Assembly (NCBI GenBank): GCA_023213395.1
Contig: CM041465.1
Location: forward strand, 74,469,741 to 74,533,740
Length of the DNA: 64,000 bases
Source of the DNA: Cycas panzhihuaensis
Taxonomy: Eukaryota > Cycadophyta
Direction: 5' to 3'
Part shown: positions 34,322-45,650 of the stretch, in pieces
Position numbering within the stretch: the stretch's first letter is position 1
Layout: every line of letters starts with the position of its first letter
Translations under genes and position numbers: made by a program
Notes under the pieces: model-generated
The model's database searches: none
Told to the model about the DNA's origin: nothing
What the model saw: only the letters and a program-made list of their open reading frames with translations

Positions 34322-34740
34322 TCAGAATTGTGCAAACTTCACCCTTTGCAGCGGTTTGGTGAAGATATTGGCCACTTGATCTGTTGTGAGATAGTAATAT
34401 AATTGAATTGTGCTATCATGAATAAGTTCCCTAATTCTATGGACTTTCGTACTTATGTGTTTGGTACGATCATGAAATACAAGATTTTTTGCGATGGAAA
34501 TTAGTGCTTGATTATGGAGATGAAGAGTGGTAGGAGTTGTTTGGGTGATATTGAATGTTTGGAATAATTTTCTCACCCATATCACCTCTTTATCGGGTCT
34601 CAAAAGCAATGTATTCATCTTCTAGCTTGACTCTCCAACTATCTTCTCCCCTCTCCATCTCCATCATATTCCTCCTCTTCCAACAAATCTTACATACCCA
34701 CACCTACATCTTCCTCTATCTTTATCTCCTACAAAGTCTG
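34322..34740 (-). pseudogene. E5 RNase H remnant with G/C-swapped block
   Basis: 34322-34618 encodes LHLHNQALISIAKNLVFHDR, TKHISTKVHRIRELIHDS and ANIFTKPL. Relatives E1 and E4 have V-D-N-Q where this copy has L-H-N-Q, so the catalytic Asp is His. That change is one of a cluster of C-to-G changes on the + strand at 34493-34571. From 34630 to 34735 the opposite change, G to C, removes every G and destroys the N-terminal half of the domain. Confidence 0.85.
34493..34736. other. Paired C-free / G-free blocks (clustered C/G swaps)
   Basis: The + strand has no C from 34508 to 34571 and no G from 34630 to 34735. Homologous DNA in E4 (about 21050-21290) and E1 (about 2200-2440) has ordinary C and G at these places. 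Aligned by eye, C becomes G (with a few T to G) in the left block and G becomes C (with a few A to C) in the right, while A/T positions mostly stay. The short part between is roughly normal. Confidence 0.85.
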
Positions 34741-34759
34741 AGTCTATGTATATAGAAAG

Positions 34760-35860
34760 CTTGAAGTCTAAATTAGGTTCATACAACAGACCATATTTGT
34801 TAGTCGTCTTAAGGTATCTCAACACTCGCACTGCTACTTGCTAATGATTCTGCTTAGGATTTGTCATGTAACAAGCAATAATGCCGATAGAGTGTATAAT
34901 ATTTGGCCTTGAATTGGTAGTGTAGATGAGACTACCTACAAGTTTCCTATAGAGTGTTGCATCTGCCTCCCTAATGTCACCTCCAACTGAGAGTTTGGTG
35001 TTAGGATCAATATGTAGCATCATTGGTCGAGTATCTTCTAACTAAAATGTGGTTAGAAGATCGTTAATGTATTTTTCTTGGGAGAGGAAAAATTTTCCAT
35101 TCTTTTATATTACTTCAATTCCCAAGTAATATTTTATCAAACCAAGTTTAGACAATTCAAACGTTTTGCCAAGGTCCTTTTTTAGCTGGCTTATTGCCTG
35201 TTCACTATTACCCATTACTAGCATGTCATCCACAAAGATTATGAGATAAGTGACTTTATCCTTATGGCACTTAATGAACAACGTTGCATTAATATCTTAA
35301 TAGTCACAAACCTCGTATCCAAGTTGCCTCATCCTTTTAGACAACTTGGCAAACTAAGTGCAAGGGGCTTATTTAAGGCCATACAAGGACTTTTTAAGCC
35401 TGCAAACCTTATGCTCTTGACCTTCGATCTCATATCCTTCTGGCTAAGTGATGTAAATTTCTTCTTCAAGATCTCCATTGAGAAACGCAATCTTAATATC
35501 GAGTTGGTGGATTTTCCAACCCTGTTGAGCAACCAAGGCCACAAGAGTTCTAATTGTAGGCCACTTGGTTGTAGGTGCAAAGACTTCAGTGTAGTCGATG
35601 ACTTCCCTTTATATAAATCCTTTAGCTACGAACCTCGCCTTATGTTTTTCAAGGGTGTCATCTTATCTATATTTATTCTTTAACACCCATTTATTTTGAA
35701 CTACCTTTCTACCAAGTGGTAGATCAATGAGCTCCCATGTACCGCTCTTGATAAGAGATTGGTACTCTTCATTCATGGCATTTCTCCAAGCTGTATGCTT
35801 TACAGCTTCTTGGTATGTTAAGGGCTCTTCATTAAGAGTAAGGTGTAATTCTGCTGGTTC
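34760..35860 (-). pseudogene. E5 reverse transcriptase remnant
   Basis: The catalytic box at about 35220-35250 reads LIIFVDDMLVMG, intact. 34841-35023 carries ADATLYRKLVGSLIYTTNSRP. The fingers region up to about 35860 is recognisable in pieces (EPLTYQEAVKHTAWRNAM-like) but interrupted by stops at several TAA/TAG codons. Confidence 0.88.
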
Positions 35861-35869
35861 AAGCTCAAT

Positions 35870-36448
35870 ATATGATGATTCCTACATCATTGCTCTATGG
35901 GCACTTCAAGGGCCAGTTTTGCCCACCTCATCTGGTCGTATATCCTTATTGAGCTGGTGGGCTTCTCGAGATCCTTGAGTTGGGAATGATTTCTTTATTT
36001 TCCCAACTTCTTAGTTCTCATCATGTTCATTAAAATGATTATTTTTTGATGAGGATGTTGATGTGCCTGAGGAAGATGGTCCCTCTACCAAAGTTTTACC
36101 TTTGTCAATTGAAGGTGGAAGGGATGGTTCTTCTATAATGGCTTTGCCTTTATTAACTCTGCTATCTTCAAAAGATGGTGATGGATGTGCACTCATTTGT
36201 TCAGAATCACAACTTGTATCCTCCAAGGCTCTATTGTTAGCTTCCAACATTTGGAGTAATTTATGTCTGTCCCCCCCACCAAATTTTGGAATCTGAACAT
36301 CATACTTGACAACATTATTGTAGCAACATGAGGGTACTATAGAGTCTAATTTAAGTAATTGATCATCTATCTCTGCAAAAACGACATCTTTGGTAACGAT
36401 GATTTTTTGTTGTGAAGGTATGAAGACCTTATACCCTTTCTTATCCAT
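35870..36448 (-). pseudogene. E5 integrase C-terminus and linker to RT
   Basis: The 36011-36448 stretch begins MDKKGYKVFIPSQQKIIVTK, the strand-rich end of copia integrase (KGYK...i..RDVvF). It continues into a Ser/Pro-rich acidic linker containing DKGKTLVEGPSSSGTSTSSS. The linker has no known activity. The same position in E4 holds the expanded C-rich tract. Confidence 0.8.
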
Positions 36449-36449
36449 A

Positions 36450-37039
36450 AGGTATCCAACAAAGATGCCTTTAAGTGGCCTTAGCTGGAGTTTATTTTGA
36501 TCTGCATTTAGAATATGGGCATAGCATGTAAAGCCAAAAATTCTAAAGTAGTGAATAATGGGGCCTTATCCTGACCACTTTTCATTAGGTGATTGTACTT
36601 CCTTTGATAGGCTAACAGCATTGATATAATAAATAGCTGTCCATATTGCTTTAGCCCACAGATAGGCAGGTACATTTTTATATATTAACATAGCACGAGC
36701 CATATTTATGATTGTCCTATTCATATACTTGACAACTCCATTTTGTTGTGGGGTGCTTGCTACTGTTGTTTGATGCTTAATGCCATTGTCTCGAAGGTAG
36801 CTTTCAAACTCATGTGAGGTATATTCGCCACCATTATCAGTTTGAAGACATTTGAGTTGATAACCTGACTCTTTTTTAGTGAGGGTTTTGAATTCCTTAA
36901 ATATACGGAATGCTTCATCTTTCTTATGTAGAAAAGCTACCCATACATTTCTAGTAAAATCATCAATGAAAGAGATGTAATATAGATTGCCCTTCAGTGA
37001 AGAAATGGGCATTGGCCAACACAAATTAGAGTGTACCAA
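36450..37039 (-). pseudogene. E5 integrase core
   Basis: A 157-codon open stretch: MVHSNLCWPMPISSL (first catalytic Asp of the family's HSDL now Asn), ISFIDDFTRNVWVAFL, LQTDNGGEYTSHEF (second Asp kept), and TPQQNGVVKYMNRTI, where the catalytic Glu is Lys. Both losses are single G-to-A changes on the coding strand. It follows the zinc domain in the same frame after one stop at 37040-37042. It would have been the strand-transfer enzyme. Confidence 0.92.
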
Positions 37040-37717
37040 TTATAATGCATGGCTTGATTTCCACTGACTTTTAGGAAAGGGTTGTCGATGAGACTTGGCA
37101 ATGATACAGGCTTCACATTTAAATGGCTTAGAGGAAAACTTTCGAAGGTTTGGAAGAGTATTAGAAAGATCTCTAAGTCTATCAATATGAACATGGCCCA
37201 TATGAGCATGCCAAAGAGCTTTCGGTGACAATGTTGGATGGGTCAAGATGGAATTAAATGCAAATTCTTCATCGGCACAAGGGCATTGGGTACAATAGAC
37301 TTTAAAAGATGGAGAGTCATTCAGTCGAAAGAGTTTGCCAGAGAGATGTCCATTCAAAACCACTTGATTAGTTAGAGGATGAATAACCTTAAGAATCCGG
37401 TCATGTGCGGTTACACTCAGATCAAATCCATGAGAGACAAGTGTGGATAAAGAGAATAGGTTTTGTTTGAGATTGGGTATGTATAAGATATCAAGTAATA
37501 TAAAATCTTCTAAGCCTAGGAGTTTCAGGTAAATGTTGCCAATTCCTTCAATAGGTTGTTGTGATTTATCAGCTATGTGAACAACTCCATGAACATTTGA
37601 GTCAAATGTTTGACATAGATTGTGATTACATGTCATATGTTGAGTTGCTCCTACATCCATGATCCACTGTCCATCGATTAAGGCCACACTATTGGTAATT
37701 CCAATAGAGCTTGGCAT
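37040..37717 (-). pseudogene. E5 protease plus GAG-pre-integrase domain, one open frame
   Basis: A 225-codon frame. Residues about 18-28 read QWIMDVGATQHM: the protease Asp and Gly are kept but the Thr is Val. About 75-110 hold the LDILYIPNLKQNLFSLSTL end. About 165-215 hold LWHAHMGHVHIDRL and CEACIIAKSHRQP, an intact HHCC zinc site. It ends at a single stop that probably replaced a Gln codon. Start not meaningful: the domain is part of a Gag-Pol precursor. Confidence 0.92.
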
Positions 37718-37719
37718 TG

Positions 37720-38864
37720 GTGAAGGGAATTCACAAGTGATATATCCACACTGAGCTTCAAAGTATCTCTTTGGTTGGTTAATGAAATTTGATGCTGAAG
37801 ATCCCTTAATTCTTTGAATGTATGCTTATACAAAACTTGCACCACTAAAGGATTGTTCACAAGTTTCTTTAACATTGTAAGCTCCATGTTTTGATTGGAA
37901 CTTAGCCAACTTATGAGTGGCAGTTCTGCAATCTTTTGCTAAGTGTCCTTTACGATCATACTGATCATACATAATGGTTGATTACCAGTCCCTAAAGAAG
38001 TACTGGTTTGGCCTGACTATCTTGCTCTTAGTTGAGGTGGCCCTTGGCCTTGAAATTGTCGAGGTTGTGATTAAGGGTTTGATTGACCTTGTGGATGATT
38101 TCCTATATTTCTTCCTCTTTCTCTTACTCAGTTATTTCCTCTGCCATAAGAGGGACCTTGATTTTTTGTGTAGTAAACTTCTTCTTCTACCTCAAAGGTT
38201 GCTCTTGGAAGAGAGTCAGAGGCTACAAAGTTTATATCAAAGGTCTTGTTAAATTCTATAAACTTCTCGGCAAGTGTTTTAAAGTTAAGTGTCTTCAATG
38301 TTCCACTAGATTGAAGACTTCCAAGCAAGTTTTTATAATCGGGGACATGTAAACATGACCGGATCAAAAATACCCAAGTGATGCATTAGGTCTTAAAGTC
38401 TTTGTCAATTACCTGTTTGATTAGTCAAAGGAGATTTATTGTCTCATGAGCTCATCCCTTCTGCATTTTTTATTTGTTCATTTTCAAAATAAGATGAACA
38501 AATTCTAAATCTGACTTTGTATCAAAGTTCTTTCTAAGAACCTTTAGAACCTTCTAGGCTATATCATGTTCCTCTTCATTTATCAAGTTGTGCAAGGAGT
38601 GATCAATGACCAACAACATTTCTACATGAATCTTTTCATTATCTATCTCACATTGTAGTTTAGTTACTGACATCAGGGAGTTGTTGGGGTGGATCCACTC
38701 GAAGCAGTTATTGTAGCCGTTGCTGGTGTGATGGGTGTAGGCTATAAGTGGGCTCTCCAAAGGCCTTCATACTTTATAGTATTTTTAATTCCAGTGTACC
38801 ATATATCCCAATTTTCTTTGCCTTTCAATATGCAGTTAACATTTTGCTTGAATTGAGATGACAT
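37720..38864 (-). pseudogene. E5 gag remnant
   Basis: The ATG at 38862-38864 starts MSSQFKQNVNCILKGKENW. 38554-38760 holds VTKLQCEIDNEKIHVEMLLV and HSLHNLINEEEHDIA; 38128-38367 holds RSCLHVPDYKNLLGSLQSSGT. The Gly/Gln-rich nucleocapsid with a decayed knuckle is at about 37930-38130. Colinear with E1 and E4 gag. Frames shift at least three times. Confidence 0.87.
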
Positions 38865-40840
38865 GGTGATGATGAAGAAGTAGAAGAGATGATAGAAGTA
38901 TATGCCACTAACATGTGTGGCTAGTACACCTAGCACAGCAGAGATATAGAAATGATTATTATGATGAGAAGTAAGCAATGATTATCTATTTTTTAATAAT
39001 TATATAAAAAATGAATATAAGTAATGATGCAAGAATGAGGCCTAATGTAGAGCTGGCAAAGAGTGGTGATGTGTCATGCCACTAACCTCTCACTTATGTC
39101 CAAATGTAGGTGAGGTTTCGATGCCTAAGGCTTCTAGTATACGATTAGGGCCTTCACCCACAATACCTGCACCTATACTTGGTGATGAAATCCAAGTCAC
39201 AGTGGAGCCCAGGTACTCCCAGTCCTCACCCAGTTCACCAATGAGCAGCTATATACCTCCTTCGAAGAGTCAAAAGGTATTGCGTATCCCATGGCTATGA
39301 TGAATATTGGACTAGGTTAATTTTAATCTTACATTAAGGTTTTCAATTTTCCTGGGTGGTTATCAGGATTATCCCTGATTGAAGGCCGTAGGTATGGCTA
39401 ACCTGTCCCTCCACCACTATTCTGGTTAAGACCAGACCCAATATGAAACTCACACCTCCCTTATGGCCTGGACTTCGGCCAACCTTGGTCTATTTCAACC
39501 AAGGCAAGTGTGCGCACAAGTTAAGAACTGGCGGTATAGATTGTGCAGATGAGATTCCTTTTAGGAATAGTATAAGATGTTTTCGTATAACTGAAAACTG
39601 AAATAGAAACTTGCCAAATGTGCTTGCTTTATTATTATTGTTGCTTTTGTGATGCTTTGTTGCTACTACTACTTTTTTGATGCTTTGTTGTTATTGTTGC
39701 TTTTGTGATGCTTTATCCTATGTATGCAAATAGAAAAGCATGCTAGATTTAGTAGGGGAACCAGATGTTGCCTCCAATCCAAGGTTTCCCTTGCTTTAGT
39801 ATAATGTTTCCAAATATGATTTTGGAAGTTTTAATACAAAATCCATAATGGGCTAAAAAGCAGATCAACTTTCCACTAAAATGATGTTTTTTCTAAATCT
39901 ATATGCATGCTATTTTTTCCTATTTTGTGATTTTTTCACAAACTTTATAAATAATGATAAATGGGTAAATTTTTAGAAATTACAAATATGAAACCCTAAA
40001 TGATGAAATCTAAATTTATGACAGAAGGGAAGAGTGTTTAGAATGTTGTTTCTGATATATTTATGAAGTCAGGTCTCAGAAAAGGCACAAAAACTTTTTT
40101 GCCCAAAAAAGCACCAAAGTAAAATCATGCCAGATCAACTGTCTCAGAATCTATACTTCAATATGTCAAAAGATATGTTATGACATGTACATTAACTTTC
40201 CCTTCTGCACCATCTATAGAATCTACCAAAACATTACCTGAAATGCCCTTGCAAGGTCCTTTGTGGGGTTGAGTAGGCAAAATCAACAACCATGAGAAAA
40301 CTGCATAGATCTCACTAACTAATGGATAAACTTTGATGAGATTTATCTTAAAATGATCTTAATACATAAATTTACTAGATCCCTTAATAAAACTTTCAGA
40401 TCTTTAGCTTATAATTTAAGGATTTCATTAGGAAAAGTGCTTTAAATCACTTATCCACAAAATTTACCCTTTTTGTCATAGCTAAAACTCACTGTTTTAG
40501 GCTGAATCTAAAGTTGCCCCATTAGACAAAAATGATCCTCTAGTGAAGGCAATCTTTCATGCAAATTTCATCAAATTCTGAGATGGTTGAAGTTTTATGA
40601 AATTTGGGCCTTTAATGCTTCCGAGACTATTCCAACAGTGGAACAGCTTCAAAAACCTGTATTCTTCACTTATGAATTTATTCACACATGTACAAAGTAG
40701 TAACATGTAAAATACTATAATTTTATGCTCTCAAAATGTTAAAAAAATTAAGGAATGCACTCTTAATACTTTACATTGAAGGTGAAGGTGAGGCAAAATG
40801 ACTCCATGCAAGTGGAATGGAGTGAATAGATCCCCTTCTA
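38865..40840 (-). other. E5 long leader, about 2.0 kb
   Basis: No recognised domain on the sense strand. On the + strand 39076-39300 is an open frame of 74 codons whose segment EIQVTVEPRYSQSSPSS reappears in E1's leader. A local repeat of GTGATGCTTT / TTGTTGCTTTTG units lies at 39640-39720. Confidence 0.6.
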
Positions 40841-40852
40841 GCTCTGATACCA
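40841..40852 (-). other. E5 primer-binding site, perfect 12-mer
   Basis: The reverse complement TGGTATCAGAGC is identical to the plant tRNA-iMet complement, 2 bp from the LTR. Confidence 0.95.
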
Positions 40853-40854
40853 CA

Positions 40855-41166
40855 TGAAGGAAGGATGGATCTAGGAGATAAATCACTCACATGCACACAA
40901 TGGCAATGGAGAATGAGAAAGAAGATGAAACAAGATATGAGAGCAAGCTTAAAGGTGAGAATGAATAATGACTCCCTCCTTGAGATTTCACCTTTTATTA
41001 TTGAGGGTGAGCATTAGGGTTAGGATTTTCTTGCCTAATGACATGAACTTGAAATTACATCTAAATGCATATAAAGTATATTTCATTGTGAGACTAATGC
41101 TAATAATATATCCTAAGGTCACATAATCAATCTACATAAATGACCTTGATACATTAACCTCTTTCA
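40855..41166 (-). repeat. E5 5' LTR (312 bp)
   Basis: Canonical ends TGAAGG...TTTCA; pairs with 33602-33894. Followed by ttaat. Confidence 0.95.
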
Positions 41167-41171
41167 TTAAT

Positions 41172-41592
41172 ATTATATTTTAATGTCCACTTTATAATAT
41201 TCTCCTTATAATATTCACTTTATAATGTTTATTTATTAATACTTAATTATATGGTTTCATTAAATGGATAACTGCCTATTTCAATGAAACCCTATCTTCT
41301 TAAAAGAATATTTCCTACATTCCTGAAGGTTGGGTTAACCAGGTTATATAGGGTAGATTGGTTGTACATGAAGAGAGAGGATGAGATCCTCAATCATCTT
41401 AATTATATCATTTTTCTTATTTATTATAATAATATTTATTTATTTAGGAGGTGGTTTTTTATCCCCAGTAGGGGGTTTTCCACCTGTCATATCTAATGTA
41501 TTTGTGTTACTAAATATTTTATAGATTTATGAGTTATTGTCGATGATATGATGATTTATACCTGTGAATTTTAAATGCAACCCTCTCTAATA
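41172..41592 (+). repeat. E3 3' LTR, main segment
   Basis: Continues from 33601 after E5 and matches 19048-19469. Ends CTCTCTAATA, then tgaac, E3's right target duplication. Confidence 0.92.
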
Positions 41593-41597
41593 TGAAC

Positions 41598-42258
41598 AAA
41601 AGGATCAAATACATACTCTCTATTTATAAGAAAATACTTTGGATATAATTCACGTTTCTTTATAATAACTTGTTATAGAATTAAGGAGGGGTAGCTAATA
41701 ATTAATTTTGTTATAACTTAGCTATTATATGTCTAATGCTTAATTTATTTATGTTATTATAGATTGGATAATAACTTCTAAAGGAGTTCATCTAGATGAA
41801 TTTATAATAGGGTTGAGTGAGTCCCCTATACTATAAATATTAGTGCTAAGAGGAAATTGTAATGAAGTGAGCCTTTATTTCCTAAAAGAGTTGAGTGAGT
41901 CTGCACTATATTTATCTTGGTGAACACTACCATCATATGTAAGAACTTTATTAGTTTGTGACATATGCATGTAAATGATATACTATCTCAATTTCCTTAA
42001 ACTATCTTATGGGTGTTAAATTTACAAGTTGAGATAGGGTTAAGTTGAGTCCCTTATAGTCTAATTATTGTTGTTATGAAGGATTTGGATTGAGAGAAGG
42101 TTAAGCTAAGTCCCATGTACTTTATTTTTTTTTAAATGAGGGTCAAGTGAGTCCCCCATGTATTGATTATTATAACTTTTAATTAGTAACATAGTATGAG
42201 ATATGTAATTATGTAATGAAGTAGTCTAAAGAGATTACTTCAATGGTGAGTAATATAT
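41598..42258 (+). repeat. E2 3' LTR, second segment, breaking off
   Basis: Matches 10746-11420 of the 5' LTR (for example GGGTTGAGTGAGTCCCCTATACTATAAATA against the 10950 region). Similarity stops at about 42258. The last roughly 570 bp of the LTR are missing. Confidence 0.85.
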
Positions 42259-45236
42259 ATGATGGTGTTTCCCATAATCCAAGAGCTTCACAATCATTGC
42301 ACCAAGAGGTAAGTCAAGGTATGTACTTCTTGCTTTCTAGTTTAGCTTAGATTAGTTCTTTTTCAAGCATATGTTCTTATTTACCTATTATTTTATTGGA
42401 TGAATATGCTTATATTTATTTAATAATAATTTTAACCATAGTCAATGCCTTTATGGTTATCCATTTGAGCTTAGTAAGTTAAAGAAAGGCTTTTTGGTAC
42501 TTTTATAATACATATCTTACTCTTCTCTTTCTCTAGTTTATCATGTTGATCTATTTATCTTGCTTTTTTGGGATTTTTTTCAAAATTATCATTTTTTTCA
42601 TGTTTTTTTCAACTATCCTACTATAATTTCTATTTGTCTCACTCTAATTTCTAGTTGTACTACTAAGATTATTAACATCCTACTTTAATTTTTGTTTAAA
42701 TATGTAAAAAAATGTGATTTCTATAGTACCACTTTGAAACTTTATGATGCCACTATAAAGTTCATGGTATCAATACCTTCACTTCAAAAAAAATTTAGCT
42801 TATAGTTGGTCATATATTTGTGGCACCTAACTTCCAACTCTTTCACTTAATTCATCAAAACTATGGGTTGCCCGTGGGTTTAAATTAAATACTATGGGAT
42901 AATTAATACTTTGACATTAATTGGCACCTAAATCATGGACAATTTATCCATGGTTTTAGCTCAAAGTATTTAGGCAATCTATGGGCCCTTGCCCTCTATA
43001 TTTTTATTTATACCCCTCCCATTTCATAGTAATGGGAGGATAAATTCTAGGTTATTATGGTGCTAAAATTTATATAGAATTTCTATTTGTATGCAAACCT
43101 AATTGATAGCTTCCATACTTAGCTTGATGATTGAACACTAGTTGTTATTAGAGCACTCTTTGGCTAGAGTAGAGTGTCATTACCATCCCTCCTTTACTCA
43201 AAATAGTGTTAACATTTCCCCACACTACTAGGATTTTAAACTTCTTTCTTAAGTGTTTGTTGACTTCTTTTTGGCATTGAACAACCCTCTTTTATGCTTG
43301 TTGTTTACTCTAATTTTAATTTCTTTATCTTTGTATGCTTCAATCTCCTTATTGTTGGTGTCTTATGGAAGAAAAAGGGGCTCAATATTGCTTATTAGGC
43401 ACAAAAAGGATGGAAAGACAACTATTTTTTAGGCTTCTTTTGCATTAGCTTACTACTTATTTTAATCTTGTAATTTGATTACTCTTTTAGTTGTTTTTCC
43501 ATTAGATTTTAGTATATATTATATGTACTAGCTAATGTAAGTGGAGGAGTTATTTAAGAATTTGTTTATAAGTTTTTTAGCATGCAAAGTGGTTAAGGGA
43601 ATCAAATCAAGTACCTATTAAGTAACTGACATACTACTAAACTTTTGCCAAAGGGCAACAAAAGGTTAGTGTCAAAAGTATGATCTAAAACTAATTTCTA
43701 ATATCCTTTTTTTTTAGAAACTTTTATTCATCATAGATTGATCTGATAATTAGAAATTCTACTAGATTTTTCTTAGATATTAGTTATATTTATATATTGG
43801 CCTAACCTTATTTTAAGTATATTGGCAAATTAGATAGCTATAAAAAAATTGCTTGAAAAAAATATTTATATTGAGATATTTGGTGCATTACTCTAGGTAT
43901 ATCTCTTAAAATCCCTCTCTTGTAAATCTAATTTCAAAGAAAAAGGTTCATAAATTATACTTGTTTTTTGTAGTTTTAACTTGAAAATAAAAAGGTAGGA
44001 AAGAGTAGCTTACTTATTAATTATTCATTATTATTTATCCCTTCCCTACCTTGTATATAAGTGCACTTTTTAAGTTTTAAACAAAAAAAGATAAAAAAAA
44101 AAAAGGATTTACTTTTAATATTATATTATATTACATGTTTATGTTGATTTAGTCTTTTTGGTATGTTCCTTCAAAGGCCACAATGGAGAAGAGGGTCACA
44201 CCTATTACAAGTCTTCAAATCTGTGGAGCCTATGAAGTTATTTATTAGGTTAGCTTTGCTTATTTTGCATTGGAATTTAAATTGTATACTAATTGCACTT
44301 AGCATGTGTTATCTATCCCCTTAACCTCTTTTAGGATAAGGGTCTATTCTCATACCAAAGAGAAGGGACTATTGTTTCTCTACATAGATTTCATCACTAG
44401 ATTAGAGAGATGGCCTTGTACCTTTAGGTGTGTTAAGTCCTCCATGTCTATGTTTTAAATTAACTAGTGAAGGGTATTTATGCTTACCATGTGATTATAC
44501 ATGGGGTATAAATAGCTAAATAGACTTTATTTATCTCATTAAGAGTAATATCCTCTTCTTCTTTATTACTTGGAAGCTTGAGGTTCATTAAAATTGAATG
44601 TAAGTTTTGTTAAGTCATTCCATAATCCTGTGAGCTAGCTCATTAGTATTGATAAGTCCCCACTAACTTATCCATGAGTAAATCTATCAGATGGCCTTAA
44701 TTCCTTTACACCTCTCACTTTGGATAGTCCTTTCCCCACTTCTCATAGATCAAGTTCATTGTTTTAGTGTAGGAGTCTAGGGTAGGTTAGATTAGTCTAT
44801 TTGGTGGGTTTTGTTAATTACGGTAGGCACATAGTTATGTGTAGTTTATGCATTTATGCCCAGTCAAGCCCTCACGTTATGAGGCCTTTTCATGTGTTCT
44901 TTGGTGTTTCTAAGGGCATTAACTATTTGTTTCATTGATCTTATTTCAAGATTTTTTAGTTAGTATTTAGTTCACCTTCTTGGTTAATGTATGTCTACCT
45001 TGCTTGCTTACATTAGTTGCTTGAGATAATAATTGATTTTTTTATTTTATCTTTCAATTTCTTTCTCCTATTTCCATCTTTTCTAGCATGTTGGATAGAC
45101 TTGTATGTTTCTCTTTAATTTAACCTAGTAAACACACAATTTGTTATTCTCACACCTGTGTACAATAGATACATGAGTATACCATAAGGGACATATGTTT
45201 GTGCCCTTCCCTACTTGGTATTAAAATTTAATCATA
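42259..45236. other. Unidentified AT-rich DNA, about 3 kb
   Basis: No LTR pair, gag or pol domain recognised on either strand. It begins TGATGGTGTTTCCC where E2's LTR stops, so it may be the start of another element or the filler of a deletion. Near 45222 the + strand has TTGGTATTAAAATTTAATC, reminiscent of a + strand priming site at an LTR end; this is weak. Confidence 0.4.
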
Positions 45237-45248
45237 TCTCTAATACCA
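45237..45248 (-). other. Primer-site-like sequence outside E6 3' LTR
   Basis: The reverse complement TGGTATTAGAGA abuts the outer end of the 45249-45650 LTR, where flanking host DNA is expected. It has two differences from the tRNA-iMet complement. It suggests a tandem LTR-interior-LTR-interior arrangement. Confidence 0.5.
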
Positions 45249-45650
45249 TGTTAGAAATTAGATGTTCAATAGCTTTTAGATATAATGTTAGAATTAAATA
45301 ATGTAAATGAGAGAGCTAAGAAGGTGATCACATATAACTCAATCCATGTTAAAGATCAATATTCAAAACATCATTTCATTAGGCCATTGTGAAGAGTACA
45401 ACATAATTCCAATAGTTAGTGGTGTTGAAGAATACTAAGGTTATGTGACCACCTTCTTAGCTCTCTCTCTTACATTCTTTAATTCTAACATTATATCTAG
45501 AAGCTATTGAACATAATTATAAAATAATAACTTCACATTGAAATAATAACAAAACATAACAAAGTAAACTCACCTTAACTTACCATGAGAAAATGTGCAC
45601 TCAGATGCTCCAAATATTAGGATGATAGGTGAGGAGTATTAACCCCAACA
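45249..45650 (-). repeat. E6 3' LTR with internal inverted duplication (402 bp)
   Basis: Ends TGTTAG...CCAACA on the + strand. Aligns with 50163-50557 at both ends, but about 70 bp in the middle (about 45435-45510) is replaced by an inverted copy of its own first 80 bp (about 45259-45335). Confidence 0.82.
45259..45515. repeat. Inverted repeat, about 78-bp arms
   Basis: The left arm (about 45260-45338, GTTCAATAGCTTTTAGATATAA onward) and right arm (about 45432-45513, ending TAGAAGCTATTGAACAT) are reverse complements with few mismatches, separated by about 95 bp. The second E6 LTR has only the left arm. Confidence 0.85.

Larger units (their letters stand above)
33602..41166 (-). mobile_element. 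E5: complete minus-strand Ty1/copia element (7,565 bp)
   Basis: LTRs at 33602-33894 (293 bp) and 40855-41166 (312 bp; the size difference is one deletion of about 19 bp). Exact target duplication ttaat (33597-33601, 41167-41171). Perfect 12-base priming site. The coding region is the most open of the family: protease plus integrase zinc domain form one 225-codon frame, separated from the integrase core by one stop. The RNase H segment has an abnormal C-free then G-free block (see 34493-34736). Confidence 0.95.

Noticed and set aside
34555-34755. A + strand open frame of 66 codons as a gene
   Set aside because: It lies over the antisense of E5 RNase H and exists only because the G-free block removes stop codons.
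35264-35683. 139-codon + strand frame as a host gene
   Set aside because: It is antisense to E5 reverse transcriptase; similar antisense frames occur in E1 (3115-3357).
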